From: Peribacillus psychrosaccharolyticus ATCC 23296
Lineage (GTDB): Bacteria; Bacillota; Bacilli; Bacillales; DSM-1321
NCBI RefSeq assembly: GCF_000305495.1
Contig: NZ_AJTN02000153.1
Span: 21,547 to 85,546, forward strand
DNA: 64,000 bases
Direction of reading: 5' to 3'
The position numbers and the translations under genes are program-made. Positions 52,573-61,895 of this stretch are shown here, one piece after another. The first letter of the stretch is position 1; every line of letters starts with the position of its first letter. The notes below the pieces were generated by a model. It was not told the DNA's origin. It ran no database searches and saw only the letters and a list, made by a program, of their open reading frames with translations.

Positions 52573-53526
52573 TTATTTATAGTTGATCCGTGGATCTAAG
52601 TACGAATAGAGGACGTCAACGAGTAAATTAATCATCACAAACACAAAAGCAATAAACAGAACAGACCCTTGAACAACCGTAAAATCTCGCTGGGTAATAG
52701 CCGTTAATACGAGCTGTCCTAGACCAGGCAGTGAAAAGATTTGCTCAATGATGACCGCTCCTCCAAGCAGTGTCCCTACTTGCATGCCTATGATTGTAAG
52801 AATTGGAATCATCGCATTACGCAGTGCATGATCAAAGATGATAACCCGTTCACGAGCTCCCTTGGCACGGATTGTCCGAATAAAATCCTGTCTCAATATT
52901 TCCAGTACAGAAGATCGTGTCATTCGCATCACTGCACCGGCCATACCAGTGCCAAGGACTAAAGACGGCAGAATCAGAATTTGTAAATTTCTTAGTGGAT
53001 CTTCGAAGAAGCCGATATATCCTACAGGCGGGCTGTAAGAAAAGAAGAGCGCAAGTACAAGAATTAAAACCGTTGCCATTGCAAAGTTGGGCACCGAAAC
53101 ACCAAGCAGGGAAACCATTCGGACGCTGAAATCAGTTTTTGTATTATGTCGAATAGCAGCAATGATTCCCATTGGGATGGCTATAATCCAAGAAATCAGT
53201 GCTGAAAGAAGCGTTAATTCAAAGGTAATGGTAAATCGGCTAAGAATATCTGGAAGTACAGCTTGTCCGGACCGCATCGATTCCCCGAAATCTCCACTTA
53301 AGACTCCGCCCATCCAGTTTAGATATTGTTGATGCAATGGAAGATTGAGACCAAATTCCTTACGGAGCTGAGCAAGCGACTCCGGTGTGGCATCGGTACC
53401 CAAAATGGTCATTGCTACATCACCAGGTACAACCCGCATCATCACAAAGATAAAAATCGAAACGCCGAACAGAACGGGAATCAGCATCAACAGACGCCTT
53501 GTAATATATGCATACATCATCTTCAC
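52573..53526 (-). CDS. Peptide ABC permease (DppB type)
   Basis: 317 residues with YITRRLLMLIPVLFGVSIFIFVMMRVVPGDVAMTILG, the GLNLPLHQQYLNWMGGVLSGDFGESMRSG stretch and EAA loop TIRAKGARERVIIFDHALRNAMIPILT. GTG at 53526 or one of two nearby ATGs is the start. Confidence 0.92.
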   Translation of the reverse strand: MKMMYAYITRRLLMLIPVLFGVSIFIFVMMRVVPGDVAMTILGTDATPESLAQLRKEFGLNLPLHQQYLNWMGGVLSGDFGESMRSGQAVLPDILSRFTITFELTLLSALISWIIAIPMGIIAAIRHNTKTDFSVRMVSLLGVSVPNFAMATVLILVLALFFSYSPPVGYIGFFEDPLRNLQILILPSLVLGTGMAGAVMRMTRSSVLEILRQDFIRTIRAKGARERVIIFDHALRNAMIPILTIIGMQVGTLLGGAVIIEQIFSLPGLGQLVLTAITQRDFTVVQGSVLFIAFVFVMINLLVDVLYSYLDPRINYK

Positions 53527-53556
53527 CCTTACTGTTTAAGAAAGCTGACGCTGTCC

Positions 53557-55101
53557 TTATTTTATTGAAACACCGATAATATTCTGAGCATTATGCGGAT
53601 ATGGTGTAAAGCCTTCAACATTATTACGTACTGCGACAAAATTCATCGGTGAAACAAGAAATAGATTTGGAGATAGATTCAGTAATTCCTTCTGTGCCTG
53701 TGTGTATAATTGCTTACGTTCTCCGGTATCTATTGTCTGCTTTCCTTTTTCAACAATGCTGTCAAAGTTCTTATCCGCAAAGTTCCAGACGTTTGCAGAA
53801 CCAGTACTATGGAAGAAGTAATTTAGCGCCCGATCAGGATCTGTCCCAGAACCGTTACGCCCGATTAAGATATCTGCCTTCTTATTAGACCAAGTATCAA
53901 TATAATCGCCCCACTCAATTTGTTTAATTGTCGCTTTCACGCCAATTTCCTTCCATTGCTGCTGCAACAATTGGGCAGTATCAACCATGTCTGGATACGT
54001 GGAAGCGGTTGTAATGACGATTTCAAATCCATCTGGATAACCTGCCTCGGCTAAGAGTGTTTTTGCTTTATCCTGATCCTTTTGATAAAATTCTTCTTTT
54101 GTTACATCAATTGCCCAATCGCTCATTGATGGAGCTACTGGACCTGAGATAACTGCATCACCATTCCAAACGATATCGGCAATACTTTGGCGGTCGGTTG
54201 CCAAGCTCAATGCCTGTCGTACTTTTTCATCATTCAATGGCTTATTGTTTACATTAAACCCAACATAACTGTATTCCAGCGATTGATAAGGCTTAATGGT
54301 TAAGTCTTTGCTTTTTCCCAGTAATTCTGCAGATTTAGCTGAAACAGTGGTAAAGTCAATCTCGCCCGTACGAATCGCCGAAAGACGTGCAGATTCTTCT
54401 TTCATTGTGTAATAAACTACTTTATCAAGCTTTGGTGTATCCTTGATGTAATAATCAGGATTTTTTGTAAGTGTTACACTGTTATCTGGGACCCATTTTT
54501 CAAACTTGAAAGGACCAGTACCAACCGCAGTCTGCTGAAGATCACCCTTTTCTTCAACCACTTCCTTCGCTACGACAACTGCACTTGAATGAGTCAAATT
54601 AGCAAGAAATGTTGCATCAGGCTTGGCCAGCGTAAATTTGACTGTCGTGGGGTCAACCGCCTCTACCGAATCGATATTGGCAAAATATGATTTAATGTGT
54701 GAAGCGGTTTTTTCATCAAGGATGCGTTCGAAGCTGTACTTGACATCCTCAGCCGTCATTTCACGGCCATTGTGAAACTTAACACCTTTTACAAGATTGA
54801 ATACATACGTTAGGTCATCCGGCTGCTCCCATTTCTCAGCCAGCTGTCCAACAATTTTCATGTCTTTATCGAAGGTTAATAACCCCTCATATACTTGAGA
54901 GTAAATTCGTACAGATGAAGCAGCAGGTGTTTTATGTGGATCAAGACCTGCGGGCTCCTGATCATTGGCAATTTTTAACGTCTGTTCAGCATTTGGCTTC
55001 TTTTCCCCAGCTTCTCCTTCTGTTTTCGTATCTTTACCAGAGCAGGCAACCGTAAATATCGCAATACAAGAAAGTAACACTAGCACCCAAAACTTTTTCA
55101 T
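53557..55101 (-). CDS. Peptide/muropeptide-binding lipoprotein (SBP family 5)
   Basis: 514 residues; signal ending VACSGK gives the lipidated Cys at about 20. Family-5 landmarks: LKIANDQEPAGLDPHKTPAASSVRIYSQVYEGL, GVKFHNGREMTAEDVKYSFERIL and NDEKVRQALSLATDRQSIADIV. Location between a serine hydrolase and permeases of a MurR-type operon suggests muropeptide or wall-peptide ligands. Confidence 0.9.
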   Translation of the reverse strand: MKKFWVLVLLSCIAIFTVACSGKDTKTEGEAGEKKPNAEQTLKIANDQEPAGLDPHKTPAASSVRIYSQVYEGLLTFDKDMKIVGQLAEKWEQPDDLTYVFNLVKGVKFHNGREMTAEDVKYSFERILDEKTASHIKSYFANIDSVEAVDPTTVKFTLAKPDATFLANLTHSSAVVVAKEVVEEKGDLQQTAVGTGPFKFEKWVPDNSVTLTKNPDYYIKDTPKLDKVVYYTMKEESARLSAIRTGEIDFTTVSAKSAELLGKSKDLTIKPYQSLEYSYVGFNVNNKPLNDEKVRQALSLATDRQSIADIVWNGDAVISGPVAPSMSDWAIDVTKEEFYQKDQDKAKTLLAEAGYPDGFEIVITTASTYPDMVDTAQLLQQQWKEIGVKATIKQIEWGDYIDTWSNKKADILIGRNGSGTDPDRALNYFFHSTGSANVWNFADKNFDSIVEKGKQTIDTGERKQLYTQAQKELLNLSPNLFLVSPMNFVAVRNNVEGFTPYPHNAQNIIGVSIK

Positions 55102-56154
55102 CTAATTAAATCCCCCATTCATAATTTCAGAAAAAATAGTTTGTCTAAAATCCTTACTATTAATTGGCGTTGGAACATTCAGACGGTTTGTTAGAAGTGC
55201 GACAACCAATCTTCGTTCTGGGACAATCCAAAGAGCAGTTCCAGTAAAACCAGTATGTCCGCAGCCTATTGGAAAAGTTTCTGATAAGTCCCATCCAAGC
55301 CCTCGTGTACCATTTTGCTTTGTCATTGAGGTTTCAATAAGACAACGATCAATTATTTCATCACCTCCCCTCAGATAAAATTCACCCAGCTTAACTAAAT
55401 CTGCAGCGTTTCCAAATAAGCCTGCATGACCAGCTACTCCTTGAAAAAAATAGTGTGCATTTCCGTCATTGACTTCTCCACTAATCGGAACATCTTTCTT
55501 ACGCCAAGAAGTAAATGTCAGGTCACGCTCATCGCACATCTTTCTTTCGATTCTATTTCCGTACTCAGTAGCCGCGGCTAGATTGTTGATGGGTCCATAG
55601 GAAAGTGTTGCTAGATTGAGCGGTATGGAAATATTTGTTTGAATAGCTTCGTGGAGTGTAGTCTTAAGTTGATGCTTGATAACTTCACCGAGGAGGATGT
55701 AGTTTAAATCACTGTACAAAACAGAACCTAATTCCATCTCGTTTGATAATGAAATCTCTGAAAGAATGGAGAATAAATCACGATTAGGTAAATGTGTATA
55801 CAATGGATACCAAGCAATTAATCCTGAGGTATGTGTCAAAAGCTGACGAATGGTAATGGGTGCTAAGCATTCATTCTCTGCTGCTGCCGGAAGTGCTTCA
55901 CTTAAACTAGTATCTAAGGACACTCGTTTATTTGAAATAAGCTGTAGTATTAAAGTAGCCGTAAATAACTTCGTCACACTTGCTAAGTCAAATCTAGTAT
56001 TCATGGTCATTTTCAGATTAGTACTTTTATTGGCTATTCCATATGCTTCTTTAAACATTGTCTTACCGGCAACGGAAACCTGACAGACACCTCCAGCAAA
56101 CTCTTGCTTTTGAATATGTTCAGTAAAAAGCTCATTAATTCTGGAAGCAATCAT
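55102..56154 (-). CDS. Beta-lactamase-fold serine hydrolase, possibly AmiE-like
   Basis: 350 residues of the class C beta-lactamase/PBP4* family: SVTK (Ser59, Lys62) as the SxxK nucleophile, YSDLNY as the YxN-type motif and GHTGFTG as the KTG-type triad. In B. subtilis the MurNAc operon holds a protein of this fold, AmiE (YbbE), that strips peptides from MurNAc. No clear signal peptide is present in the chosen frame (ATG 56154 behind AAAGGAGTG), so it may act in the cytosol on imported muropeptides. Confidence 0.8.
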   Translation of the reverse strand: MIASRINELFTEHIQKQEFAGGVCQVSVAGKTMFKEAYGIANKSTNLKMTMNTRFDLASVTKLFTATLILQLISNKRVSLDTSLSEALPAAAENECLAPITIRQLLTHTSGLIAWYPLYTHLPNRDLFSILSEISLSNEMELGSVLYSDLNYILLGEVIKHQLKTTLHEAIQTNISIPLNLATLSYGPINNLAAATEYGNRIERKMCDERDLTFTSWRKKDVPISGEVNDGNAHYFFQGVAGHAGLFGNAADLVKLGEFYLRGGDEIIDRCLIETSMTKQNGTRGLGWDLSETFPIGCGHTGFTGTALWIVPERRLVVALLTNRLNVPTPINSKDFRQTIFSEIMNGGFN

Positions 56155-56167
56155 GCAATCACTCCTT

Positions 56168-57019
56168 TCACTTTTTGAAGCGGTTCTGTATAGCTTCACG
56201 AGTACGCTCAAGATAATCAATCGATTGACTATAATTCTTAGATGCAAGACTCATAAACAGGATATCAATGATAGTCAGTTGAGCAATACGTGATGCTGTT
56301 GCTCCACTTCTGACACTCTGTTCAAGCGCTGAAACGTACAAATTAATATCTGCCAATTTTTGAACCTGGTTATTCCCATAGCTCGTAATCGAAATAATTT
56401 TCGCTTGATTGTTACGAGCTATATTTACCGTATCAATAATTTCAGCAGTCTCTCCTGAATATGTAACCGCAATAACCACGTCTTCAGACGTTACATGCAC
56501 AGCAGAAGTCAACTGAGTATGACTATCTGTCAGTGCCTCGCACCAACGGTTGATACGCTGGCATTTTTGTTCAAAATCCAATGCCACGATCGCCGAAGCA
56601 CCTACTCCAATAACCAGAATCTTACGTGCTTTGCTCAGTACATCGACCGCCTGCTCAATAGCTGCTTCATCTATTACTGATAATGTCGCTTCAATTGAAC
56701 GAAGACTGTTATTAGAAATCACTCTTATAATCTCACCAACACTCGCATCAGCTGTTAAATCGCGATACCGCTCATTTAAATCCTGAGGTTTTGCAGTCGA
56801 CGCCGAAATACTGAGCTTCAGTTCTCGATACCCTCTAAATTGAAGTGACCGGCACATCCTGATAACGGTTGCTTCACTTGTCTGGCACTTCTTCGCCAAT
56901 TGCTTTATCGGCATCATCAGCACCTTTTCATGATGGTTGAGAACATAAAGCGCCACCTTTTTTTCAGCAGGCTTAAGGGTAGCACATCCCTGCTGCACCC
57001 GTTCCAATCCACCATTCAT
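56168..57019 (-). CDS. RpiR-family regulator, MurR-like
   Basis: 283 residues: N-terminal HTH_6 (LKPAEKKVALYVLNHHEKVLMMPIKQLAKKCQTSEATVIRMCRSLQFRGYRELKL) and a C-terminal SIS sugar-phosphate-binding domain (KARKILVIGVGASAIVALDFEQKCQRI; AVTYSGETAEIIDTVNIARNN). It heads the eight-gene muropeptide operon and has a perfect palindrome over its promoter, as expected for a MurNAc-6-phosphate-responsive repressor. ATG at 57019 follows AAAGGGTG; GTG at 57028 is possible. Confidence 0.85.
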   Translation of the reverse strand: MNGGLERVQQGCATLKPAEKKVALYVLNHHEKVLMMPIKQLAKKCQTSEATVIRMCRSLQFRGYRELKLSISASTAKPQDLNERYRDLTADASVGEIIRVISNNSLRSIEATLSVIDEAAIEQAVDVLSKARKILVIGVGASAIVALDFEQKCQRINRWCEALTDSHTQLTSAVHVTSEDVVIAVTYSGETAEIIDTVNIARNNQAKIISITSYGNNQVQKLADINLYVSALEQSVRSGATASRIAQLTIIDILFMSLASKNYSQSIDYLERTREAIQNRFKK

Positions 57020-57078
57020 ATCCTTCACCCTTTACCCTTTTTCTTTTTAAGGAGTTTTACTTGCTTTATATGTAAAAA

Positions 57079-57097
57079 TATGTAGTTAAACTACATA
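57079..57097. promoter_or_regulatory. MurR-like operator
   Basis: TATGTAGTT-A-AACTACATA, a perfect 19-bp palindrome that overlaps the -10 box of the regulator's promoter. Confidence 0.75.
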
Positions 57098-57123
57098 TTA
57101 TAAATTAATAGTCTTTTAGTCAA
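57095..57123 (-). promoter_or_regulatory. Sigma-A promoter of the muropeptide operon
   Basis: TTGACT (57123-57118), exactly 17 bases, TAATAT (57100-57095) on the minus strand. Confidence 0.85.
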
Positions 57124-57206
57124 TAACTATTCTAAATTTTCAGATATTATCGCGATCGTCAATCATACATTAATAAGACAAACTGTAAAAGCTCCTTAAG
57201 ACACAC

Positions 57207-57253
57207 AAAAAAAGCACCTCCATTTGTTAGATAGCATCTAACATTTAGGGTGC
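57207..57253 (-). terminator. Rho-independent terminator of the PTS operon
   Basis: A long, nearly perfect stem GCACC...GTTAGAT / ATCTAAC...GGGTGC followed on the minus strand by seven T, just after the RpiR gene. Confidence 0.9.
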
Positions 57254-57255
57254 AG

Positions 57256-58116
57256 TTAAGCGTCTCTTTTCGTGAATTTTAATACAGATTCTCGAGAACG
57301 TTCTATCTCATTTTTATTATCCTGGTAATATTTAGACACATAAGCATAGAAAATAATGCTGATTGTAAGAAATTGGGCAAATAATGAACTTGTGGCTGCA
57401 CTTCTGAATTCTGCCTCTGGAGCTCGTACATGATGTAAAGACATATCTACTTTTTTAGCTAATCCATTGTTGCCGATTTTTGATAAACCAATCGTTTTTA
57501 TGTCATTTATTTTAGCAATATCAACTAGCCGAAGAATTTCTTCCGTTTCCCCACTATTCGATATGCAGAAAAACACCGTATTCTTTGAAGATGCTGCAAG
57601 TGCTGTTGCCGTAATATGAGGATCTTGATTCGCACTCACTACTTTCCCTAATCTCAACCACTTTTGGGTAATGTCTTCTGCAACCAGCCATGATGCTCCC
57701 AACCCATATACATAAATCACATCCGCATTTCTCATACTCTCCACTATCTTATTGATCACTTCTTCATCCAAATAGTGCGCTGTTTCTTCTATAGTTTGCA
57801 CAGAGTTAGAAACAATTTTTTCTTTAATGGATGCGATTGTTTCATTCGGTTCGATATCATAGAACCCTTTTTTCTCTGGCTGTGAAATATGAGAAGAAAG
57901 AGAAACCTTTAAATCTGCAAAACTATTTACTTCAATTGACCGACAAAATCGTGTTACAGCTGAACTGCTTGCGTTAGCATGATCGGCTAATTCATGAATG
58001 GTCATTCTGACACTCTCTTTAGGATTCGTTAAAATATATTGCGCTACTTTTTTTTCTGAATTTGGTAATTGATTAATCAAACTTTGAATTCTAAATAGAA
58101 CATTCTCGACTTGCAT
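57256..58116 (-). CDS. RpiR-family regulator of the PTS operon
   Basis: 286 residues: HTH_6 (LPNSEKKVAQYILTNPKESVRMTIHELADHANASSSAVTRFCRSIEVNSFADLKVSL) and SIS domain (ADVIYVYGLGASWLVAEDITQKWLRLGK; FFCISNSGETEEILRLVDIAKIN). It is the last gene of the lactose/cellobiose-PTS/MupG operon and a distant paralogue of the MurR-like regulator next door. Starts behind AAGGAG. Confidence 0.87.
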   Translation of the reverse strand: MQVENVLFRIQSLINQLPNSEKKVAQYILTNPKESVRMTIHELADHANASSSAVTRFCRSIEVNSFADLKVSLSSHISQPEKKGFYDIEPNETIASIKEKIVSNSVQTIEETAHYLDEEVINKIVESMRNADVIYVYGLGASWLVAEDITQKWLRLGKVVSANQDPHITATALAASSKNTVFFCISNSGETEEILRLVDIAKINDIKTIGLSKIGNNGLAKKVDMSLHHVRAPEAEFRSAATSSLFAQFLTISIIFYAYVSKYYQDNKNEIERSRESVLKFTKRDA

Positions 58117-58133
58117 ATCAAACTCCTTACATG

Positions 58134-59033
58134 CTATTTTCTAATATACTTCATTGATAGGTAGTAACAACCTAGCGTAGATGACACATCTTCTAAAATA
58201 AATGTAGCTTCTGGGAGGGCAGATTTAACCTGTTTAATAAATGAATTTTGCACCATAGGAATATTTGTTAAGACACTTCCTTTTATGGCAACCGTAACAT
58301 TTTTCCTGTAGTTCAATTTTTGACAGACAGTTAATGTACTACTCGCAAGATGAGATCCTGCTTGGATAAGAACATTCTCGGAGAATTCATCCCCAGATTC
58401 TGCTTGCTGAACAATGTAGGGAACAAATGCTGAGATTTCTGCCTTTGTTGCAGAATAGATAAATTTTTTCAGCTCTGTTACACTGCAATATCCTAGTTCT
58501 GTGAGGACTACCCTTGTTAAATGACTATATGGTATTCCTTCATCCTCTTCTTTCGTCATGTTCATAAAAGCTTGTACAGCAATCCAGTATCCGCTTCCTT
58601 CATCACCAAGAATATGTCCCCAGCCGCCTGCCATTTTTTCATTCCCATTATGTACGCCAATACTCACGGAACCAGTACCTGAAATGGTTAAAACACCATC
58701 TTTTCCTTTTAATAATGCAGCATGAGCAATCATTCCATCATTAACAATAATAAAAGGACTATCAAAAGTCTTTTTTAATTCAGATTCTATGTTTTGAGGA
58801 TCTTCCACTCCACCAAAGCCGGCTAATCCTAAACATATAAAAAGACATTGTTCATTTTGTAAGGTGATGCTGCACTGTTTTATTGCTTGGATAATATTGA
58901 TTATTGCTTGCTTTTCATTAATTAGCAAATTTCCGTATCCAGATTTTCCCTCACTAATTTTATTGCCATCTAAATCATAAGCAACTGCTTCTGTTTTAGT
59001 CCCCCCGCCGTCAACACCCATAATATATCTCAT
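58134..59033 (-). CDS. BadF/BadG-family sugar kinase (GlcNAc/MurNAc kinase-like)
   Basis: 299 residues: phosphate-binding MGVDGGGTKTEAVAYDLDGN, VNDGMIAHAALLKGKDGVLTISGTGSVSIG and GGWGHILGDEGSGYWIAVQAFM. This architecture is shared by N-acetylglucosamine kinases and MurNAc/GlcNAc kinases of clostridia. With MupG and a PTS in the same operon, it would rephosphorylate the free GlcNAc or glucose-type unit released from a disaccharide-phosphate. Confidence 0.83.
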   Translation of the reverse strand: MRYIMGVDGGGTKTEAVAYDLDGNKISEGKSGYGNLLINEKQAIINIIQAIKQCSITLQNEQCLFICLGLAGFGGVEDPQNIESELKKTFDSPFIIVNDGMIAHAALLKGKDGVLTISGTGSVSIGVHNGNEKMAGGWGHILGDEGSGYWIAVQAFMNMTKEEDEGIPYSHLTRVVLTELGYCSVTELKKFIYSATKAEISAFVPYIVQQAESGDEFSENVLIQAGSHLASSTLTVCQKLNYRKNVTVAIKGSVLTNIPMVQNSFIKQVKSALPEATFILEDVSSTLGCYYLSMKYIRK

Positions 59034-59105
59034 ATCATTCTCCCATTTCTATAAAGAAAAGGAAGGAACCATCCTCCCTTCCCTCAAATATTTATATGTA
59101 TCGAT

Positions 59106-60187
59106 TTATAGCGTGAAACGGAATTTATCCCACGGTGCTAAATAATCCAAAAGGAAAATTTCTTCTTCAACTATTCGTCCGACCACGTTTGTTTTTCCTG
59201 AGTTTTTCATATCTTTCAAAGCAATCTGCAATTCACCCTTGTATTGTCCATAAAGTTCATTTTCAACTATTATATCTCCCCGTCTAATATCGGGCGTAAA
59301 TGTCGGTTTAAACTCTTCATTCTTATATTTCACACGGGATTGAGTCGAGCGAATAAGATAATCAGAGACATCGCCGCGATAAAAATGTAATTCTTCTAAC
59401 ACTATTTTCTTTTCTAATTCTGTAACAGTATCGTGAAGATTAATTGTAAATGTCTGCATATCACTGTCTACCTGACTAAGAGCGTTTAACTCAGCTTCTG
59501 AAGCATAGGCATTGGCAATAATCACCTCGTCAATTAATCCCATTGCATAGAGATGCTTTGCCTGCACTGCCATCGGTAAATCACGATGCATTTCTACTGT
59601 ACATAATCCTTCAGTTATTGGCCAAGGCCCATACGTTGCCGCACTAGAGTTGATAAAGGCAGCCGTATGAATATTGTGTTTTTTGAATTCTTCACAGCAT
59701 TTCTGAAAATGAGCATAGCTTAACCCTGCATAGCGATGAGGATAAAAATTATGGGATCCTGTTAAATTCTCTTTTTTAGGCTGATATGCCATAATATTTT
59801 CTAAGTATTTTGTTGCATTGCTCATATTTATTTCGATTTTTAAATCATATGGATTATGTGTCATAATCGATTCTTCGTTTCCGGTAAACCCCATATCCAG
59901 TCTGATGCCATAAGCCCCTAAATCTGCAAAGAAGGACAAGTCATTGTAGGAAATACCCAGCACGCCGAATACTCGAGGGGCGATATCAACCATAACTTCC
60001 ATATCTAATTGATTGGCATAGGAAATCGTTTCTTTAAATTCTCTCATTATCTTATTTTTATCACCTTCAACTGAAAGCAAACAAGTAAAAATCTTTTTGA
60101 AGCCATATTTGTGGGCAAGTTCAATATATTCCTTGTCTCTTTCAACGGTAGAGTGCTCTGGATAGATGGAGATACCAAGTTTTTCAT
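59106..60187 (-). pseudogene. MupG-like 6-phospho-N-acetylmuramidase (DUF871), frameshifted at its start
   Basis: Residues downstream of the break encode a full DUF871 protein (YGIRLDMGFTGNEES, NFYPHRYAGLSYAHFQKCCEEFKKHNIHTAAFINS, PHRGD-like EHLFFYRGD region, PTFTPDIRRGDIIVENE). Upstream, MKNLG-ISIYPEHSTVERDKEYIELAHKYGFKKIFTCLLSVEGDKN is visible in two frames, joined if one G is added at 60175-60176 (CC on the plus strand should be CCC). The restored protein is 360 residues from ATG 60187, the family's normal size; the span is 3n+2 bases. MupG splits MurNAc-6P-GlcNAc. The present reading lacks the first barrel strand. Confidence 0.82.
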
Positions 60188-60205
60188 GATAACTTTATCA
60201 CCTCT

Positions 60206-60522
60206 TTACTTCTCATTTTTTGGCGCTAATTTTTTCACAATCCGAATCATATGTTCAATTAATTTTTGTTCACTCATTGCGGTCATTAAATGATCTTGAG
60301 CATGAATCATCAGTAACGTTTTTTCACTTGCAGCACCATTCAATTCAGCTTGGATTAGCTTTGTTTGTGTCTTATGAGCCGTAATCATTTCTTCTTCTCG
60401 GCTTTTTTGAAGTTAAATTCTTCTGCTGCTGATAATGCTTCAAAGGCTAACCCTCGTGCATTTCCACTATGAGATATGATTTCAAAAATATCCATTTCAT
60501 TATTATTCATTTCCATTGACAT
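60206..60522 (-). pseudogene. PTS lactose/cellobiose-type IIA component, frameshifted
   Basis: Starting at ATG 60522 (AGGAGTG upstream) the frame gives MSMEMNNNEMDIFEIISHSGNARGLAFEALSAAEEFNFKKAE and then breaks; the rest, EEMITAHKTQTKLIQAELNGAASEKTLLMIHAQDHLMTAMSEQKLIEHMIRIVKKL, continues in another frame from about 60397. One missing G near 60397-60400 explains this, restoring about 105 residues, the standard IIA length. The phosphorylated His is the H of MIHAQDHLM. It should receive phosphate from HPr and pass it to IIB. Confidence 0.82.
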
Positions 60523-60555
60523 ATGATAACACTCCTAATTTACTAGAATTTAAGA

Positions 60556-61878
60556 TTATTGAAAAAATCGAGGAAGATATTCTTTATGTGCCTCTAATAG
60601 TTTTTGTAAGACCATTTCAGCTAACTCATCACTAGGTATTAGCGGATTAATGGTTAAGGCTAATAATGCTTTGTCATAAGAGCCAGTGACAGCAGCTTCT
60701 GCCCCTATTCGTTCGAATGATTTAATTTGTTGGATTAACCCTTGTATTTGTATAGGCAATTTGCCCATATTCAATGGAACCGGCCCATTTTTTGTTACGA
60801 CACACGATACTTCAACGGCTGAATCATAATCAATTTCTACTAAAGAACCTTTATTTTGGACATTTAAAACTTGAATATCTTTTTTGTCATTGTAAATAGA
60901 CGAAATAACATTACACGCTGCATCGCTATAGTATGCACCACCACGTTGTTCCAATTGGGGAGGTTTGATATCAAGATTTTCATCTTTATATAGTTCAAAT
61001 AATCCTTCTTCTAACTTTTTCACAATTTCAGCGCGAGTATTCCCCGATTTAAACGCTTCCAGCTCGTCCTCTAAAACTTCTTTTGTTTTATAATAATATC
61101 GATGATATGGACAAGGTACGACTCCTAACGATTTTAAAAACCTTGGATTCCAAGGAAGCGGAGCGATATTCTTCATTGTCATCTGGATTTCTGAATTCCC
61201 TAACATATCTAAGACCTTATCGGTTACTTCTTGATCATCAAGGAATACATGTGTTCCATAAACCATATGATTTAAACCGGCGAAATCAATACGTACCCTG
61301 TCCATTTCGACTTCCAGCATCTTCGAAATAGACAAGTGCATATTGAAAGGTACATTACATACGCCAATCACTTTTTTGTGTTCGCTGTAGCGAAGAAGCG
61401 CCTCCGTTACCATACCTGCTGGATTTGTGAAATTAATCAACCAGGCCTGAGGGCAGAGCTCTTGTATTTCTTTAGCAATATCCAGTAAAACGGGTATTGT
61501 TCGTAGTCCTTTAAATAATCCCCCTGCACCATTTGTTTCTTGTCCAATCATCCCCAATTGTAATGGAATTCGTTCATCTTTTACTCGTGCATCAAGTAAC
61601 CCTACCCTCATCTGTGTAGTAACAAAATCAGCATCTTGTAAAGCTTCCCGCCGATCAAATGTTAAATGAATCTCCATCGGTACTCCTGCTTTTCTAACCA
61701 TTCTTCGTGCTAAGGCACCTACAATTTCAAGTTTTTTTCGTCCTGCTTCAATGTCTACTAACCAAAGTTCTTTAACGGGTAACTCGTCATACCGTTTAAT
61801 AAAACCTTCTACTAATTCAGGAGTGTAACTAGAACCGCCGCCGATGGTGACAATTTTCAACCCTTTTACGTTGTTCAA
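60556..61878 (-). CDS. GH4-family 6-phospho-glucosidase (LicH/CelF-like)
   Basis: 440 residues: NAD-binding start LKIVTIGGGSSYTPELVEGFIKR, NFTNPAGMVTEAL, GVCNVPFNMH (Cys and His metal ligands), FAGLNHMVYG and AYYSDAACNVISSIYNDKK. GH4 enzymes use NAD and Mn to cleave 6-phospho-glycosides by elimination. Start at TTG 61878, six bases behind GAGGTG. Presence of both GH4 and MupG in one PTS operon suggests two phospho-disaccharide substrates or successive steps. Confidence 0.9.
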   Translation of the reverse strand: MNNVKGLKIVTIGGGSSYTPELVEGFIKRYDELPVKELWLVDIEAGRKKLEIVGALARRMVRKAGVPMEIHLTFDRREALQDADFVTTQMRVGLLDARVKDERIPLQLGMIGQETNGAGGLFKGLRTIPVLLDIAKEIQELCPQAWLINFTNPAGMVTEALLRYSEHKKVIGVCNVPFNMHLSISKMLEVEMDRVRIDFAGLNHMVYGTHVFLDDQEVTDKVLDMLGNSEIQMTMKNIAPLPWNPRFLKSLGVVPCPYHRYYYKTKEVLEDELEAFKSGNTRAEIVKKLEEGLFELYKDENLDIKPPQLEQRGGAYYSDAACNVISSIYNDKKDIQVLNVQNKGSLVEIDYDSAVEVSCVVTKNGPVPLNMGKLPIQIQGLIQQIKSFERIGAEAAVTGSYDKALLALTINPLIPSDELAEMVLQKLLEAHKEYLPRFFQ

Positions 61879-61895
61879 TTTATACACCTCATCTT

